A DNA stretch of 64,000 nucleotides, from the NCBI GenBank assembly GCA_007844125.1, contig CM017563.1:23400573-23464572 (forward strand). Direction: 5' to 3'. The position numbers were made by a program, and so were the translations under genes. This document shows positions 38,346 to 49,716 of this stretch, piece after piece. Each line of letters starts with the position of its first letter. Position 1 is the first letter of the stretch. The notes under the pieces were generated by a model. The model worked only from the letters and a program-made list of their open reading frames with translations. It made no database searches and had not been told where the DNA came from. The stretch is from Sinonovacula constricta. Lineage: Eukaryota > Mollusca > Bivalvia > Cardiida > Solecurtidae.

Positions 38346-38749
38346 ATTTTGTTATCACCACCATTTTGACCACTCTTAGGATGATGATCATCATTAAGTC
38401 AGCCATAAACATTTGTGGCATATGAAGTTCGATAATATGTGATAGTTTGAAAATTATGTTTTTCGCTGGAAATTGATGACAACTGTGATGTATTCGTAGC
38501 CAATTGATGCTCGTGTTATTTTCTGCCGAATATATAACACATATGATATATTCGGTCGCAATGTTCACTCGTGTTACATAGTCGATCTGTGGCATACGGC
38601 TAAACAGGCCTCTTAAGATTGAATAGCCATCATCTGACTTTCTTTTTCTTACACGCTATAGTGACCGGGTTGTTTTAATGTTTATTGTACTGCGCCTTCG
38701 ATTTTATTTGTTCTGTTCCTGAGTCAAAATATAACATTGTGCATTGTGC

Positions 38750-38825
38750 ATGTGCATTTATCTCCGTTGGATCAAACAGTTGGCAATGCAAGGGCCTTGG
38801 TGTATGCAGAGAGTACATATAAGGG
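38750..38825 (+). repeat. Inverted, diverged third copy of the 57-codon frame region
   Basis: The plus strand reads PLDQTVGNARALVYAEST, against YLDQTVDNARAMVYAQST on the minus strand of both duplicons. At DNA level, GTTGGATCAAACAGTTG with GCAA-GGGCC-TGGTGTATGCA matches 10830-10890 in inverted orientation. A weaker match (GATATATTCGG) extends towards 38530. Confidence 0.6.
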
Positions 38826-39811
38826 AAAGAATCAATGTGCTGCATAAATTATTGTGATTTAAGATAGACATCAACGTCAGATTGGGTTAACTGAAAGATT
38901 ATAGAAAGTTACGGTTTATGTCGTTTTCTTAGTTTAAAAGTAGCTAATGGTGAAGCGTGGCTTAAATAGGAAATACCTGTTTGTGCGGACCATTGATGTG
39001 TTATGCTTCACTTTTCACATAGATGTAAGACATCAATAATCATCATTTTGCGTGATCTTATTAGACATCAATAATTTAAATGGTTCTTTGGGGGAAAGAA
39101 GTCAAGTCCAAACTGTCGGATTCCACTTTTAAGATCAATAAAGCCTTTCGCTGCTAAGCCATTTTCAACGCCCCACGCCTCATGCTGAACAATTTTCTAT
39201 AATTTTTCAAGAAAATGCTACTCGTTTCTAAATCGATTATAATTTTTGATATGTAAAACTATATATTATTAGAAAGGTAATTGAATAATTAACATCTGAC
39301 ATAAAAATGTTATGGACTTCAAATATAGAAAAAAAAATGAAAACTATCCGGAATTTTACTTTTTTCTTTATCATTTCACCCCTTCTAAAATATGATTTTT
39401 TTCTAAGAAAGAAGCACTGTAAGTTACTGTCAAGGGGTGTAATTATGGCCATACTTTTATAGGAAATTCACAATAGTAGTAAATAGGACGTACGGTGTAC
39501 GTATCAGAGCGGTATTAGTGGTTAGAAATAGAATATAGAATGTATGTCGGGCATCTGGTAATTTATATACTAATTCAAATGTATTCTCTTGTCGGCATAA
39601 TGGTAAATACTTAGTTCGTATCTGTAATACATGTTTTAATATATTTATACAAGGGATCTTTGAAAATGGACTGTGCAACACTGAACTTGACCCTTCTAGC
39701 CACGGTAACAGGTCAAGTAAGCTTGAGTTAACATTTCACAAAGTAAGGCGTCTATTAATAACTATGCGAGTAAATTCAAACCGGTAAATTAACGCCAGAT
39801 TAAACATTCCG
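38826..39811. other. Non-coding stretch
   Basis: A+T-rich, no supported exon. Open frames at 39237-39452 and 39457-39681 (minus) are isolated and unremarkable. Confidence 0.4.
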
Positions 39812-40062
39812 GAGGCTCCAGGTTTGATCTCGGGCAACGATATACCAAAGTCGTAAAAAGTTTACTGCTAGCTCTCAGGCAAATTTAAGATACAATTTGC
39901 AGATATAGAGCTGTTTGGTCCAGTGTCAGGATAATGTGACTGGCTGTGGTATCACGACAGGTGTTCCCGGCATGTTATACACAATGAATGCAGCACTTTA
40001 TCTGCTGCAATTGGGCACCGTCTCGATGTAACTAAATACTGTTAATTGAACGATAATCCCAA
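39812..40062 (+). mobile_element. tRNA-derived SINE, family A, heavily decayed
   Basis: It lacks most of the tRNA-like head but shares with 52921-53242 the order TATACCAAAGTCGTAAA, AGCTCTCAGGCAAAT, CAGTGTCAGGATAATGTGAC, GGTATCACGACAGGTGTTC, TGCAGCACTTTATCTGCT and the terminal ACGATAATCCCAACAAACAA. Confidence 0.75.
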
Positions 40063-40556
40063 CAAACAAAAACTGAAAACATTTCAGGGTAAACATCTTC
40101 TATCCATAAATGCTTTACTTTAATTGCTTACATAATTATCGTTATTTTATTCGTTTGTATATTAATAAGATGAAGCAATATAAATACGAAACAAACACAT
40201 GTACAACATTTAGTATCGGCATGTATTTCCTGAGTATTTTTATGAACAGGTTTTCTTTTAGATCGATTTAACCAATGTAACTTAGGAAAGAGATACCCGT
40301 TTGAGCAATGGTTGTTATAAGTTATAGTCTGTCAGATTTGGTCCGCTTTGTTAAACCTAGTCGTTTTTAGTTTATTATGTTTTGTGTGATATCCAATACT
40401 CCTATGACTAAGGGATTTATTTATTTAAATACTTAAATATATAAATATTAAGATTAGGTTCATTGAAAATAATAATCTTAAGCATTGCGGCTGTTTGCAC
40501 CAAATGTATTTATTTAAATGCCAACTGCACTCTTCAATGTACACAATTTATTTAAC
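40063..40556. other. Non-coding spacer between two SINEs
   Basis: A+T-rich unique sequence with no exon or repeat that I can identify. Confidence 0.4.
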
Positions 40557-40800
40557 GGGGCGTCAGTGGCTTAGTAGCAGAGTCGCCGATTTGTAACTGC
40601 TCTGACTGCTTAGTCTCTCAAAGCATGGTTTCCAGTCCCGTTCAGGAAGGAGAAGGACTTAATATGAGAAGGTCTTCTAGCTGACTAGCGGTGCGCCGGT
40701 GGTTCTATCCTGATGAGAGTCTGGAGTCCTCCTCCACCAAAAAGCTGCATGTTGCTATAATGATCATAAATGGTTGCTGCAATGTATGTAATAAAAAAAT
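40557..40800 (+). mobile_element. tRNA-derived SINE, family B, best-preserved copy
   Basis: The tRNA-like head begins GGGGCGTCAGTGGCTTAGTA, with a B-box-like GGTTTCCAGTCCCG. Next come GAAGGTCTTCTAGCTGACTA, the signature CCGGTGGTTCTATCC, CTCCTCCACCAAAAAGCTGC and ATAATGATCA, then an A-rich end near 40790-40800. The head resembles a tRNA with a long variable arm. Overlapping open frames are artefacts. Confidence 0.75.
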
Positions 40801-41876
40801 TTCCATCATGTGTATGAGCCATGTTTCTACGTCAGTCATACGGAATACACCAATTACATCGAACGTGTTTATTAATGACTGACCCTTCCTCAGGCTGGCT
40901 CTAGCCACGCTACATACTGACAGGCTCTCGATGTTACAAGGTTAAACAAAGTATAAGCCAAAGGGTGTCGTGTACATTGAAACTTATGTAGGGTATGTAT
41001 ATATTGCGAATGGTTCTCAGCTGCTTAAATGTGTCAAATCAGATTGACTTATCTCTAAAACGAGGGTAAGTTGTGTGAATGGTTTATTACGGATATTAAA
41101 AAAATACAAGGTGTGGTTCTTATGTCAAAGAATGCCTCAGGTTTTAGTGGGAAAAGGTGAAGAACTTAATAAAATGTTCGGTATATATTATATCAAATCA
41201 TAAAACATATGTTAAAATCATTGGAATGCATGGCATTAAATACACAAATGTGTAATTCATTCTGTTCTTTTAAGCGTTTGTATTGGTAGACAAAAGGACT
41301 TTTAGTGATAGTTAATGTGTCTGTTTGGTAAATTTATTCAGATAAGCCAACAAGTGACGTCGTCGATATGTTTTGGATTTGCCTGCGTCCTGGCCTTAAA
41401 ATTACCATGCCATGCTTTTGATTTGTAAACCAGATATCGGTGTGCTATTTTACCCTTGTGTAGGCGTGGCCTAAAGAGTGGTTAAATCGTGGTAAATATC
41501 TTCGATTCTTATTTCCTTATTAGTAAGCATAATGCATATCAGCAAAATACCTGTGGACATAAAGCTTTTGTATTGATTTTCTTGTTTTTCTTTGTTATAT
41601 CAAACAAACACCATTAGAGATATTACTAAATAGATTCCCCTGAATACTCTATAAATGCATGTATGTCAGTCCACTCGGTTTTTATGCTTGTAGCCTTCCA
41701 TTATATTTTTAAATAACAGGTCTCTTTAAGTATTTTAATGCACTTCAAGCTTATATTTATGATAAAGTAAAACAAATCACTGTTAGTAATTGCAATATCT
41801 ACAAAACAGGCGATAAAATCCTATTATTTCAACTAAATGGAACGACCTACTGTTTGGAATACCCCGGATATTAGAT
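40801..41876. other. Non-coding stretch
   Basis: A+T-rich; no exon, repeat or RNA gene recognised. Confidence 0.4.
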
Positions 41877-42002
41877 AATAAGGGAGACAATTTCCATTTT
41901 ATCAAAATAGTCCAATATGTTCATATTGGCGTCGTCCAGAATAAGGGAGACAATTTCCATTTTACCAAAATAGTCCATTATGTTCATACTGGCGTCGTCC
42001 AG
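41877..42002. repeat. 63 bp tandem duplication
   Basis: The unit starting AATAAGGGAGACAATTTCC occurs at 41877 and again at 41940, both ending GGCGTCGTCCAG, with four mismatches. Two copies only. Confidence 0.93.
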
Positions 42003-42683
42003 TTAGTTATTGTTGTGGACGTCCCCAGACACTTGCCTTGGTAAAACCAACGGCGCAGGGTAGGTCAGCTAATTGATATACCCACATGAAATGTCACGCC
42101 CATCTGGGACTCGAATTTGTGATTTTGTATTGTTTTGTAGTGTATGTAATTATATGTCCAGAGTCATGCTCCTCCATTGAATATTAAAATTTATTAGCTG
42201 AATCATGAATTGTTGATGCATCGAATAATAGCACTTTGACTGTAGGGCTGCTTCTTTGAAACTCTGAAGAAAAAACACAGTGGCTATGTTTATACTAGAT
42301 GCTCAAATGGTAATTCAGATTAATAATATTCAGTAAAGCTTGAAGGTTAAAGAATATTTTATAGTTCTATATGAGCAATACATTTCTTTTTACCAAAAAT
42401 AATGCATAAACACTCATCTGTTCGTATTAGTTTCTATATCGAAATTGGTTGCTGGCAAGACCCTGTCCAAGCAAAGAAACCTTCACATCCGCCTAAATAG
42501 AAATTGAAATATGTCATTGTTGACAATAATGACATTGTGCAATGGGGTTCTTACATGTAAACGCTAAACAAATTTAGTTTGAAGTGATCGTGTCAATAAC
42601 TGGCATATTTAGAAAGGAAACTTCTTTTTATATTTAAACAACCCTTTCTAGCTATGCTAGATCATATATAAACCAACTGATAC
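42003..42683. other. Non-coding stretch
   Basis: No supported gene. A phrase at about 42020-42125 (ACGTCCCCAGACAC, later CTGGGACTCGAATTTGTGA) looks like the reverse of a decayed tRNA-like head, but too little is left to assign it. Confidence 0.35.
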
Positions 42684-42885
42684 ATCGAATTGTTACTCCT
42701 CTGACTACCCGCCTCTCACCACGTGGGTTCGAGTCCTGGTCGGAGTGATAGAAGCCATGTTGAAAGATTTTCTAGCTGACCGTAATTGATATTTATCTTA
42801 ACTCGTTTTCCACCAAAACGGCTAGACGTTACCATAAGGACATCAATTGTGTCGCTGAGGTGAATTTCACAAAACCAAATCAATG
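42684..42885 (+). mobile_element. tRNA-derived SINE, family B, 5'-truncated
   Basis: Shares ATTGTTACTCCTCTGACTAC, B-box-like GGTTCGAGTCCTGGTCGG, GATTTTCTAGCTGAC, TTTTCCACCAAAACGGCTAG and CAATTGTGTCGCTGA with the other family B copies. It lies just 3' of C1q gene 2, in its downstream flank. Confidence 0.7.
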
Positions 42886-43210
42886 ACCCTCAAGATATAA
42901 AGCAATCTGTTTTTATTGGTAGTATTGTAGCACTGACACCTAAAATATGGAGAAGTTTGACAAAACAGTTGTCCATCGTCCATATATCTGTAGGTATCTG
43001 CCGCCCTACATTGGAAACTATTTTGGCTCTGAACCTTCCATTTTGCGGGAAGATACATATAAAGTAAAACAAATAGTAAAATCACACATTTATAGAGCTC
43101 TATATTTCTTAAGATTATATTTTAGACGCTGTGTTCTTGTACATCCACTCATGAACCTTGAAATCAAGGTTGTAGAGTACATCGAGCATCTGTCCTTACT
43201 TCCGAGTCAA

Positions 43211-45673
43211 TTATCCTTTGTTGACTAAAGTTCCAGAAAATGAAACAGGTCGAGAGTAATCTGCATAAAGTGAACCACTTATACGGTAAACGCTAATATA
43301 ACCTTCTTGCCCACCAGCCATATATCCGAAGGCATCAGCCGTGTTACAAGGGTAAACATCATTGCTTTGGACATATCCTTGTCCGAGATGCTGTCCGTTG
43401 ACATTAATATGAAACGAGATGTAAGCACGTTCCACTGTGCAGATCTGCGTGGTAAACAGGTACATGCCGCTGACAGGAGCCGTAAAGACACCAGTAGAAG
43501 CATCATAGCCGTCCTGAATGTTGAACATGACTGTTGGAAAGATCAAGGTTGCACCAGCAGATGGGGAGTAGGTATTTAAACCCGTTGCCTTGAAGCCCAC
43601 TATAGGTGTCAAGACCGACTCTGTTAAAACAAATTAATATACATATTCATATGTTTTTGAAAATTTGGACCTCTTTTGTCCTACACGCTCACACACAAAA
43701 TGACCACACATGGGCAAATAGTTAAAATTTAATGCACCTTAAGCGAGAGTTTTCGTATAGCTGGCTGATCACCGTACATTTTCCTACTAGTCTATAGGTA
43801 AAAAGACTGTTACGTTTGCATTTCGCTGTAAGCAAAATAGGCATTTTTAGGCTATTTGTAAGGTGTAAATAAATAGTGCTATAGGTGCACAGTTAATTAA
43901 ATTAAAATAATGACTGCAGCATTGCACATAAATTACGTCGAAGACAGTGAAACCGAACATGGGATAATGACAATGTTTGTTATTGTTTAGTTATGACACA
44001 AAATTTGTTTTCGGAATGCTTAAATGTTTTGGCTAGGTCTGATTGCAGTTTTAACAGAAAGAAACTTCTTACGGTAAGAACTTTTGTTTGTTTAAGTTAT
44101 ACTTATTCCTTTCCGAATTCTTGGCAAACACTTTTATTGTTTAACATGTATTAATGCACAATTAAAAGATACTAAATGAATATATAACGGATATTGACGG
44201 ATTTCGGGAATTAGCCGGCATTTTGCCGATACTGTGCAGCGACATTTCAATCATTATAGCACAGGGGCACTATGAGGTGCTCGTGGACTGACCCCGGCCG
44301 GTCCTGACACCGACGAGTCAGGCGTAATGTTGTCCCCTTAGCCCCGAGCTTTAGGAGGGAAGCCTCTACTACCAACTTTAAAGTAGTTTGTTTTACCTGG
44401 TCGGGGTTTGAACCCGTGACCTCCCTATCCGCAAGCCAACGGATATTGAAGATATTGATGCAAGCCCTCTAATTGCAAATATGATTTCATAAGACCGGAA
44501 ACATTGGACAGGGCAATGTAATTTTCAGTTCAAGAAAACGACGTCTGACCCTGTCTAAAAAACAAATGTCGAAAATGGGGCAAAACTTAGTATTTTTGTA
44601 TGAAAAGTAGCGTACATATTGAGCAAAAACGTTTCTATACTGGCTATTGTGTGGAACTTGATAAGTCGTTCATGAGCATGCGGGTGGATGTCGTGTGCGT
44701 GTGCACGTATGTGCGTGTATGCGAGTGCGTGTGTGCGCTTTCGTGTGCGTGGAGACGTGTGTGCGTGTACATTTGCGGGTGCAAGTGTGTACGAGTTTGT
44801 GTGTATGCGTGTGCGTTTCTGTATGCACGCTTGCGTACTTGCGTTTGTGTGACGTATGCGTGCATGGCAGTGTGTATGTGCATGTGTGCGTGCGTGCGTT
44901 TATCTGTGTGTGCGTGTGTGTGTTTCAATGAAAGTGTGCGGCCGTGTGGGATACACAGAGTTATTAAATTGATATATAGACATATGAGTAAGCTATTGAC
45001 ATATTAGTAAGAAAGCAAAAGTAAGATATTGGAACTATAAAAATGTTATAATACCGATGCGAAAATAGATTAAATTAAAATTATAAATAGGGTTTGTTAT
45101 TATGTTACTTATTGCAACGAGTTATTTTTTGGTTTGAAATTAAACATTGCACGATTTAAAATTAGATTGTTTACGTCGTTTTACAAATTTTATATGTAAG
45201 ATCTTTCTATAGTACATGTTAAGTGCACGAGATAATACCACTTAAATCCTATCTATAGGCTTTATAAGGTCATTTACAATAACACAATAGATTAAACTAC
45301 CTGTTTCGTTCTTCTGCATTCCTCTCATGCCTTCGGACATTCGCTCAATTTGTCTCTCATTTTGCTTAAATATCTTCTTGCTGTCAGCCAAGTGATCTTC
45401 AATCGCTGAGATCGCCGATTCATTAAGCTGGTGGAACTCATCACGCATGTGTCTTCTTTCTGTCTTTATTTCGTCCATTATTCCCCTTATTGTAGCCATG
45501 GTGCTATGGTAATCACTAGCAAGGTTCTTGAACTCTTCCTGAATCTGTTCGAATTTTATCTCAGTTCTTATCATCTTTTCCAGCATCTTCTCCTCGTAAT
45601 GGAACTTGGAACAGTGTGGTTCCATTCCCATACATGCATGAATGGTGGCAAGGAACATCACGAAGGCGCGCAT
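43211..45673 (-). CDS. Secreted coiled-coil C1q-domain protein, gene 2
   Basis: Two coding exons, 45673-45301 (373 nt) and 43620-43211 (410 nt), are joined by a phase-1 GT-AG intron (donor ACAG|GTAGTTT, acceptor TTTTAACAG), giving 260 residues. The frame extends 21 codons further upstream, but I chose ATG 45673. It aligns with the gene 1 start, gives a clean signal peptide (MRAFVMFLATIHACMG) and keeps the TATA box at 86 bp. The coiled coil spans about residues 24-120 (MLEKMIRTE is identical in both genes). The C1q domain runs from about 128, with FNIQDGYDASTGVFTAPVSG and a terminal SFSGTLVNKG. The 5' half of the C1q domain is much more conserved between the two genes than its middle, which would form the ligand-facing loops. 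It probably acts like gene 1 as a secreted pattern-recognition protein. A candidate AATAAA lies near 42912-42917. Confidence 0.93.
44186..44449 (-). mobile_element. tRNA-derived SINE, family C, 5'-truncated, with target-site duplication
   Basis: The body matches the SINE at 15168-15442 (GCCGATACTGTGCAGCGACA, GACACCGACGAGTCAGGCGT, CTACTACCAACTTTAAAGT). It stops after the B box, without the A box. Flanking 12 bp direct repeats AACGGATATTGA lie at 44186-44197 and 44438-44449. It sits inside the intron of C1q gene 2, antisense to nothing and in the same orientation as the gene; the intron of gene 1 lacks it. Confidence 0.9.
44690..44930. repeat. GT/GTGC-rich imperfect microsatellite in C1q gene 2 intron
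   Basis: A purine-pyrimidine alternating stretch dominated by GTGTGC and GCGTGT. It produces spurious Cys/Val-rich and His/Thr-rich frames on the two strands. Confidence 0.85.
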
Positions 45674-45758
45674 TCTGTCAGCTAAGTTGTCTGGTATTAT
45701 GTTGATAAAACGACTAGAGCGTAAGACGAATAGCAATGAAGACGGCGTTCATAGAAAT

Positions 45759-45766
45759 TATATATA
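45759..45766 (-). promoter_or_regulatory. TATA box of C1q gene 2
   Basis: TATATATA on the coding strand is placed 86 bp before the ATG at 45673. It matches the element in gene 1 in sequence and spacing. Confidence 0.65.
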
Positions 45767-45799
45767 AAGACGAATGGGTAGGTGGAGAGGGGTCCTTCA

Positions 45800-47654
45800 A
45801 AAAGTTCCACTTATCGTATTAAAGACAGTATGCCTTTCTTTCTTTCTAATATGTGTATTTATAACCGCTCAAATTATTACAATGGTTTAACTCTTAATTT
45901 TTTGTTGGTTTAAAATAATTATTTAAACACGGTTTAGTGGATAAATTAAAAAGATCAATTTAAACACTTATTCTCACAAACGAAAAGAGACACACACAAA
46001 ATAAAGGGGACAGGTTCGCGTGTTTGTGTAATTTGAACACGGAATCTTTTGTTTCACATTCAAATGCTTACTGACCGCGGCACTTTTAGCTTTGGTACAT
46101 GAAGCTTTAATTATAATTTGCACTGTCAAAGGCGCTTATTAGTTTATTAAGATTAAAGTTTTGCTTAATCCGAAGATGGATCACTCGATTTAGCATGGAG
46201 AACTGTGTCGTATTCGTCTTGCATGTATGCTTTTATAGGGGTAACGCTGATTACTAGAAGTTACACAGATTTTTTTGTATAAAATGATTAAAGAGCGTTG
46301 TATGTCTTGATTAATCAAGACATAATTTTAATCGTTAATCAATCAATAGGACCTGAACTAAATACATCAAATAAAGATGTTTTGGATGTACATCCAAACA
46401 ATGACCCACTAAGCACCGTTTCGTGCTTGATTTTCGTTTTTTATGAAATCTCGTTTATGAAAGGATTACTTTTAACAATTCCCTAATTTTTCTTAGTTAT
46501 TCTAGATTTTAAATTTTCTATCGTAAATGTCTTCATTTATTCTGCTTTTACTAAGCTAAATATTATTCTGAAATAATTTTGAGCAGCAAACAAATAAAAG
46601 GAAGATTCTAGACAGGAAACATTCATGTTATATGTACGTTAAAATGCCATTATACATATTCGCCTTTGCTTATGTTGTATACATTTTCGTGACGAGAACT
46701 TGTGTAATTGTGTCCTCCTCACACAGTTGTGCTTAGTTTATATCGATTACATAATTTTTCTTGAAGCTGTTACGATGCATACTTGCTCCCTATGTGCTAA
46801 GACATCGGGAACACCGTACTGTTTAGTCGACGGGTCAGGGAGATGCATTTTAAATGATATTTCCCTGTGAAACCTTGCGCTGTTTAATCAAAATATGGAA
46901 GGTTTATAACATCTTTTTAAAGGACATTTTTTTAACTGACTAAAGGAATACACTCCATTGCATATTTACCGACCCATATATTTTAAGCTCAATCACAAAC
47001 AGCTCTTGTGAACAAAACATTTCTGCACATGGGAACGTCCTTCAAATAGGTCCTTTGAACGTGAAGGTGACAAGCAACATTGTAATACAACGGTGATAAA
47101 ACTATAAAATACGTTAACCAAGGACAAGAGGTATTAGATGAAAATAAAAAAATATATTTGGCAGACAAAGCCTTATCACTGTTTAACTCTGGTATAGATT
47201 CTTGTGCGAACATGTAAATCAATATATCAATACCATCCTTTGTCCTGAGTAGGACACGGTAGAGCAGTTAAAAATTCTTATTTCTCATATCTCAAAACGT
47301 AAAGGGACCGTATGGTGAACAATCAAAAGTCGCATGTTTTTGTTTATATGTTGATATAAGTAATATAATTTGTAGAAATGTCGGTGGGAAATAAGGGGAA
47401 CAATTGTGGTAATCAATGTTATGACCTTGCTGACGTTCAAAAGCGTTTCCTTGACGGGTAAAATTGTCATTACATTTCTTTAGACATGGAATGAAGTACA
47501 TGTTAACCTCGAGAGACAAATCTTATGATTTTTTTTCTTAATGTTCGCATATATTCTTGGACAATTAATACATTTTTGTGATTTCCAGGAGATGCTGAAT
47601 AAATTCCCGGTTTTATCTGTAAGCTTTGCTTTGAATCCTTTCCACAACCGCTCC
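45800..47654. other. Non-coding upstream flank of C1q gene 2
   Basis: A+T-rich unique sequence. It is not visibly homologous to the flank of C1q gene 1 beyond the first 100-150 bp. Open frames at 46298, 46989 and 47292 have no support. Confidence 0.45.
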
Positions 47655-47940
47655 ACCGGACCTGGTAGCGCAAGCCCTAGAACGGGTTCGATCCAGGGCC
47701 GCGACATACCAAAGTCGTAAACAGTAGTGGTATAGCTCCCTTGCTAACGCTCAAGCAAATATAAGGGTACTTCCACGACTGGTTTGCCCAGTTTCAGGAT
47801 AATGAGACTGTGTGTCTTATCATGTCAGGTGTTTACGGCATGCTATACACAGTGAAGGCAGCACCTTGCTTCGAGTGGACCCCCTCTTCAGATAACTGAA
47901 ATGCTGTTGGTGGGACGATAAACCCATATAAACATAAACA
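47655..47940 (+). mobile_element. tRNA-derived SINE, family A, head internally deleted
   Basis: It starts CCGGACCTGGTAGCGCAAGC and keeps a B-box-like GGGTTCGATCCAGG, but the segment between the A and B boxes is shortened. The body then follows the 52921-53242 copy (CATACCAAAGTCGTAAA, TATAGCTCCCTTGCTAACGC, CACAGTGAAGGCAGCACC) and ends GGGACGATAAACCCATATAA. It lies about 240 bp left of the edge of duplicon B. Confidence 0.85.
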
Positions 47941-47944
47941 TATT

Positions 47945-48160
47945 GCCGAAATGGAATTATTATGTACATAAATTACCGATTAGGGGATTAAGATTACCGA
48001 CATGAAGTTATTGGGCCGTCTAAGTTGTCGACATGGAACTAATCCGATGTAAAAAGTTCCGTAATTGAGTTAACATGATGTATTAAATACCGACATTGAG
48101 TTAAATGCCCTTCAAAAAACAGTCATTGAGTTAATAGTCTGCCTTAAGTCTCGACATATA
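47945..48160. repeat. Degenerate minisatellite, about 31 bp period
   Basis: About five to six loosely matching units share CCGACAT-GAGTTAAT followed by TAAGT/TAAA-type ends (for example from 47994, 48027, 48058, 48089 and 48120). It ends next to the start of duplicon B at 48178. Confidence 0.5.
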
Positions 48161-48798
48161 TTTTATGTAAAAATTACAACCAGACTTGACCGTATAATAA
48201 GTCCTAATTAAGTTAAATGTTAAATTACCTAGAAACGTCATGCCATATAACTGGGTAAAATGAAAAATCAACTGATCAGTAAATGCAATGGCTGTCTAAA
48301 CGTTTTCAGTTTTACTGGATCAGAATGACGGCGACATAATATATATTTTCTTTTGTCTAAAATTGGTTTAAGCACCACAGTCTGTCCTTTTTGCTGACTG
48401 ACCGTTTGAAGGCCGTAACTGTTGGATTTGCGCTTTTTGTTAAATGACTCATCACAGATGTGTTTGTACTTTTACCTTTGATTTTCATGTGACGAATACC
48501 TTTGTCTTTTTCCTTTTCATAGTTTGGTATAGGTTGCAATGTTCATAACACTTTGTCATATATTCTTTACACAGCAATCGTGGACTTTTAACAGATACAA
48601 ATAGAGACCTCGCAACAATTACCTTTTTAATTACAATAACTATGCAAAATTAATATTGTTCGTACAGTATATTATATGCTTGACACATTCGTGACGTGGC
48701 GGAGCAATGAATAAATAACCTTATTAACTGTTGTTGAACAAATGTCGAAAACACACTTCAAACTTAAGAAATTCAACGTGTCATGCTGGATGTTGTGT

Positions 48799-48972
48799 TC
48801 ATTGCAGTACCAGATCAGTCATTTTAAATAAAGTGTTGGCCTTCGTACCGAAATTCATCCACCTTTGCATCACATTCACATGTAATTTCTTTTCCAAATA
48901 TGTACTCTGTGCATACACCATGGCCCTCGCATTGTCAACTGTTTGATCCAAATAAGAGAAATACACAGGCAT
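48799..48972 (-). CDS. Unrecognised 57-codon frame conserved in both duplicons (copy B)
   Basis: ATG at 48970-48972 opens a frame starting MPVYFSYLDQTVDNAR and containing QRWMNFGTKANTLFKM. It is open further upstream (DIFIYSYSGTKTPS), so it may be a 3'-terminal exon. Relative to copy A there are changes such as Y/N, H/Y, N/S and Q/H and a different C-terminal end, with no stop or frameshift. No domain recognised. The case for coding rests on this persistence and on the inverted fragment at 38750-38825. Confidence 0.35.
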   Translation of the reverse strand: MPVYFSYLDQTVDNARAMVYAQSTYLEKKLHVNVMQRWMNFGTKANTLFKMTDLVLQ

Positions 48973-49654
48973 ACTGGGTGTTTTTGTTCCAGAATAAGAA
49001 TAAATAAATATATCACAGGTGTGATATATTCGGTGGAAAATGACAATTTTATCAAAGGAATGCGTACAAAAATGGGAGGTATTCTTGTGGCTTCAGTTTG
49101 TATATGCACACCAAAAAGACAAAGGTGCCAAAGACAAAGTGTACACAGGAAAACAAAATTGGCAACAAATACATAACATTTGTCATAAGTTTTGAAAGAA
49201 AAACGAAATTTTTAAACAATCCCACATTATTGATAGGAATATATGACAAAGTCCTATGAAAATTACAATACATACCAACTTTTGAAAAAGCAAAGTACTA
49301 AGCTATTCTCATGTAAGCAAAATGTCAAAGGAAAAAGCAAATATGTGATAAGTCATTTACCAAAAAGAGTAAATCGAACAGTTGCCGACTTAGAAGGTCA
49401 TTCGGCAAAAGGGACTGACTGGGGTGCTTACGCCGGATTTGATAACTCTAATCTCGAACTTCCTTAAGGGTTTCTAAAATGCAAACAAAAGAAAACGGAT
49501 ATATTTGAATAAAAATGTCCAAGTGCTGACACTTTCTTTGATAAGTTATGACGAAAGTAGTGACTTCATTATGCCACAAAGACATGGCTAATATAATGAT
49601 GATAATCATGAGGTTGGTCGTAATGATGGTGATGGCAACAAAAATAATGATATG

Positions 49655-49660
49655 ACGATA

Positions 49661-49714
<54 letters not shown>
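49655..49714. repeat. (ATG)n microsatellite, copy B allele
   Basis: About 19 GAT/ATG triplets at the position matching 11413-11482. It is shorter and less interrupted than the copy A allele. Confidence 0.95.

Positions 49715-49716
<2 letters not shown>

Noticed and set aside
38092..38346. His/Gln-rich 84-codon frame
   Set aside because: Imperfect CAT/CAG/CAA repeat; no homologous or non-repetitive part.
44600..45007. 135-codon Cys/Val-rich frame and antisense His/Thr-rich frame
   Set aside because: Produced by a GT/GC-rich imperfect repeat in an intron.
45242..45736. Longer N-terminus for C1q gene 2 (ATG at 45736) and read-through past the donor
   Set aside because: The paralogue has no such extension, and the internal ATG at 45673 gives a signal peptide and matched TATA spacing; sequence after 45301 is intron.
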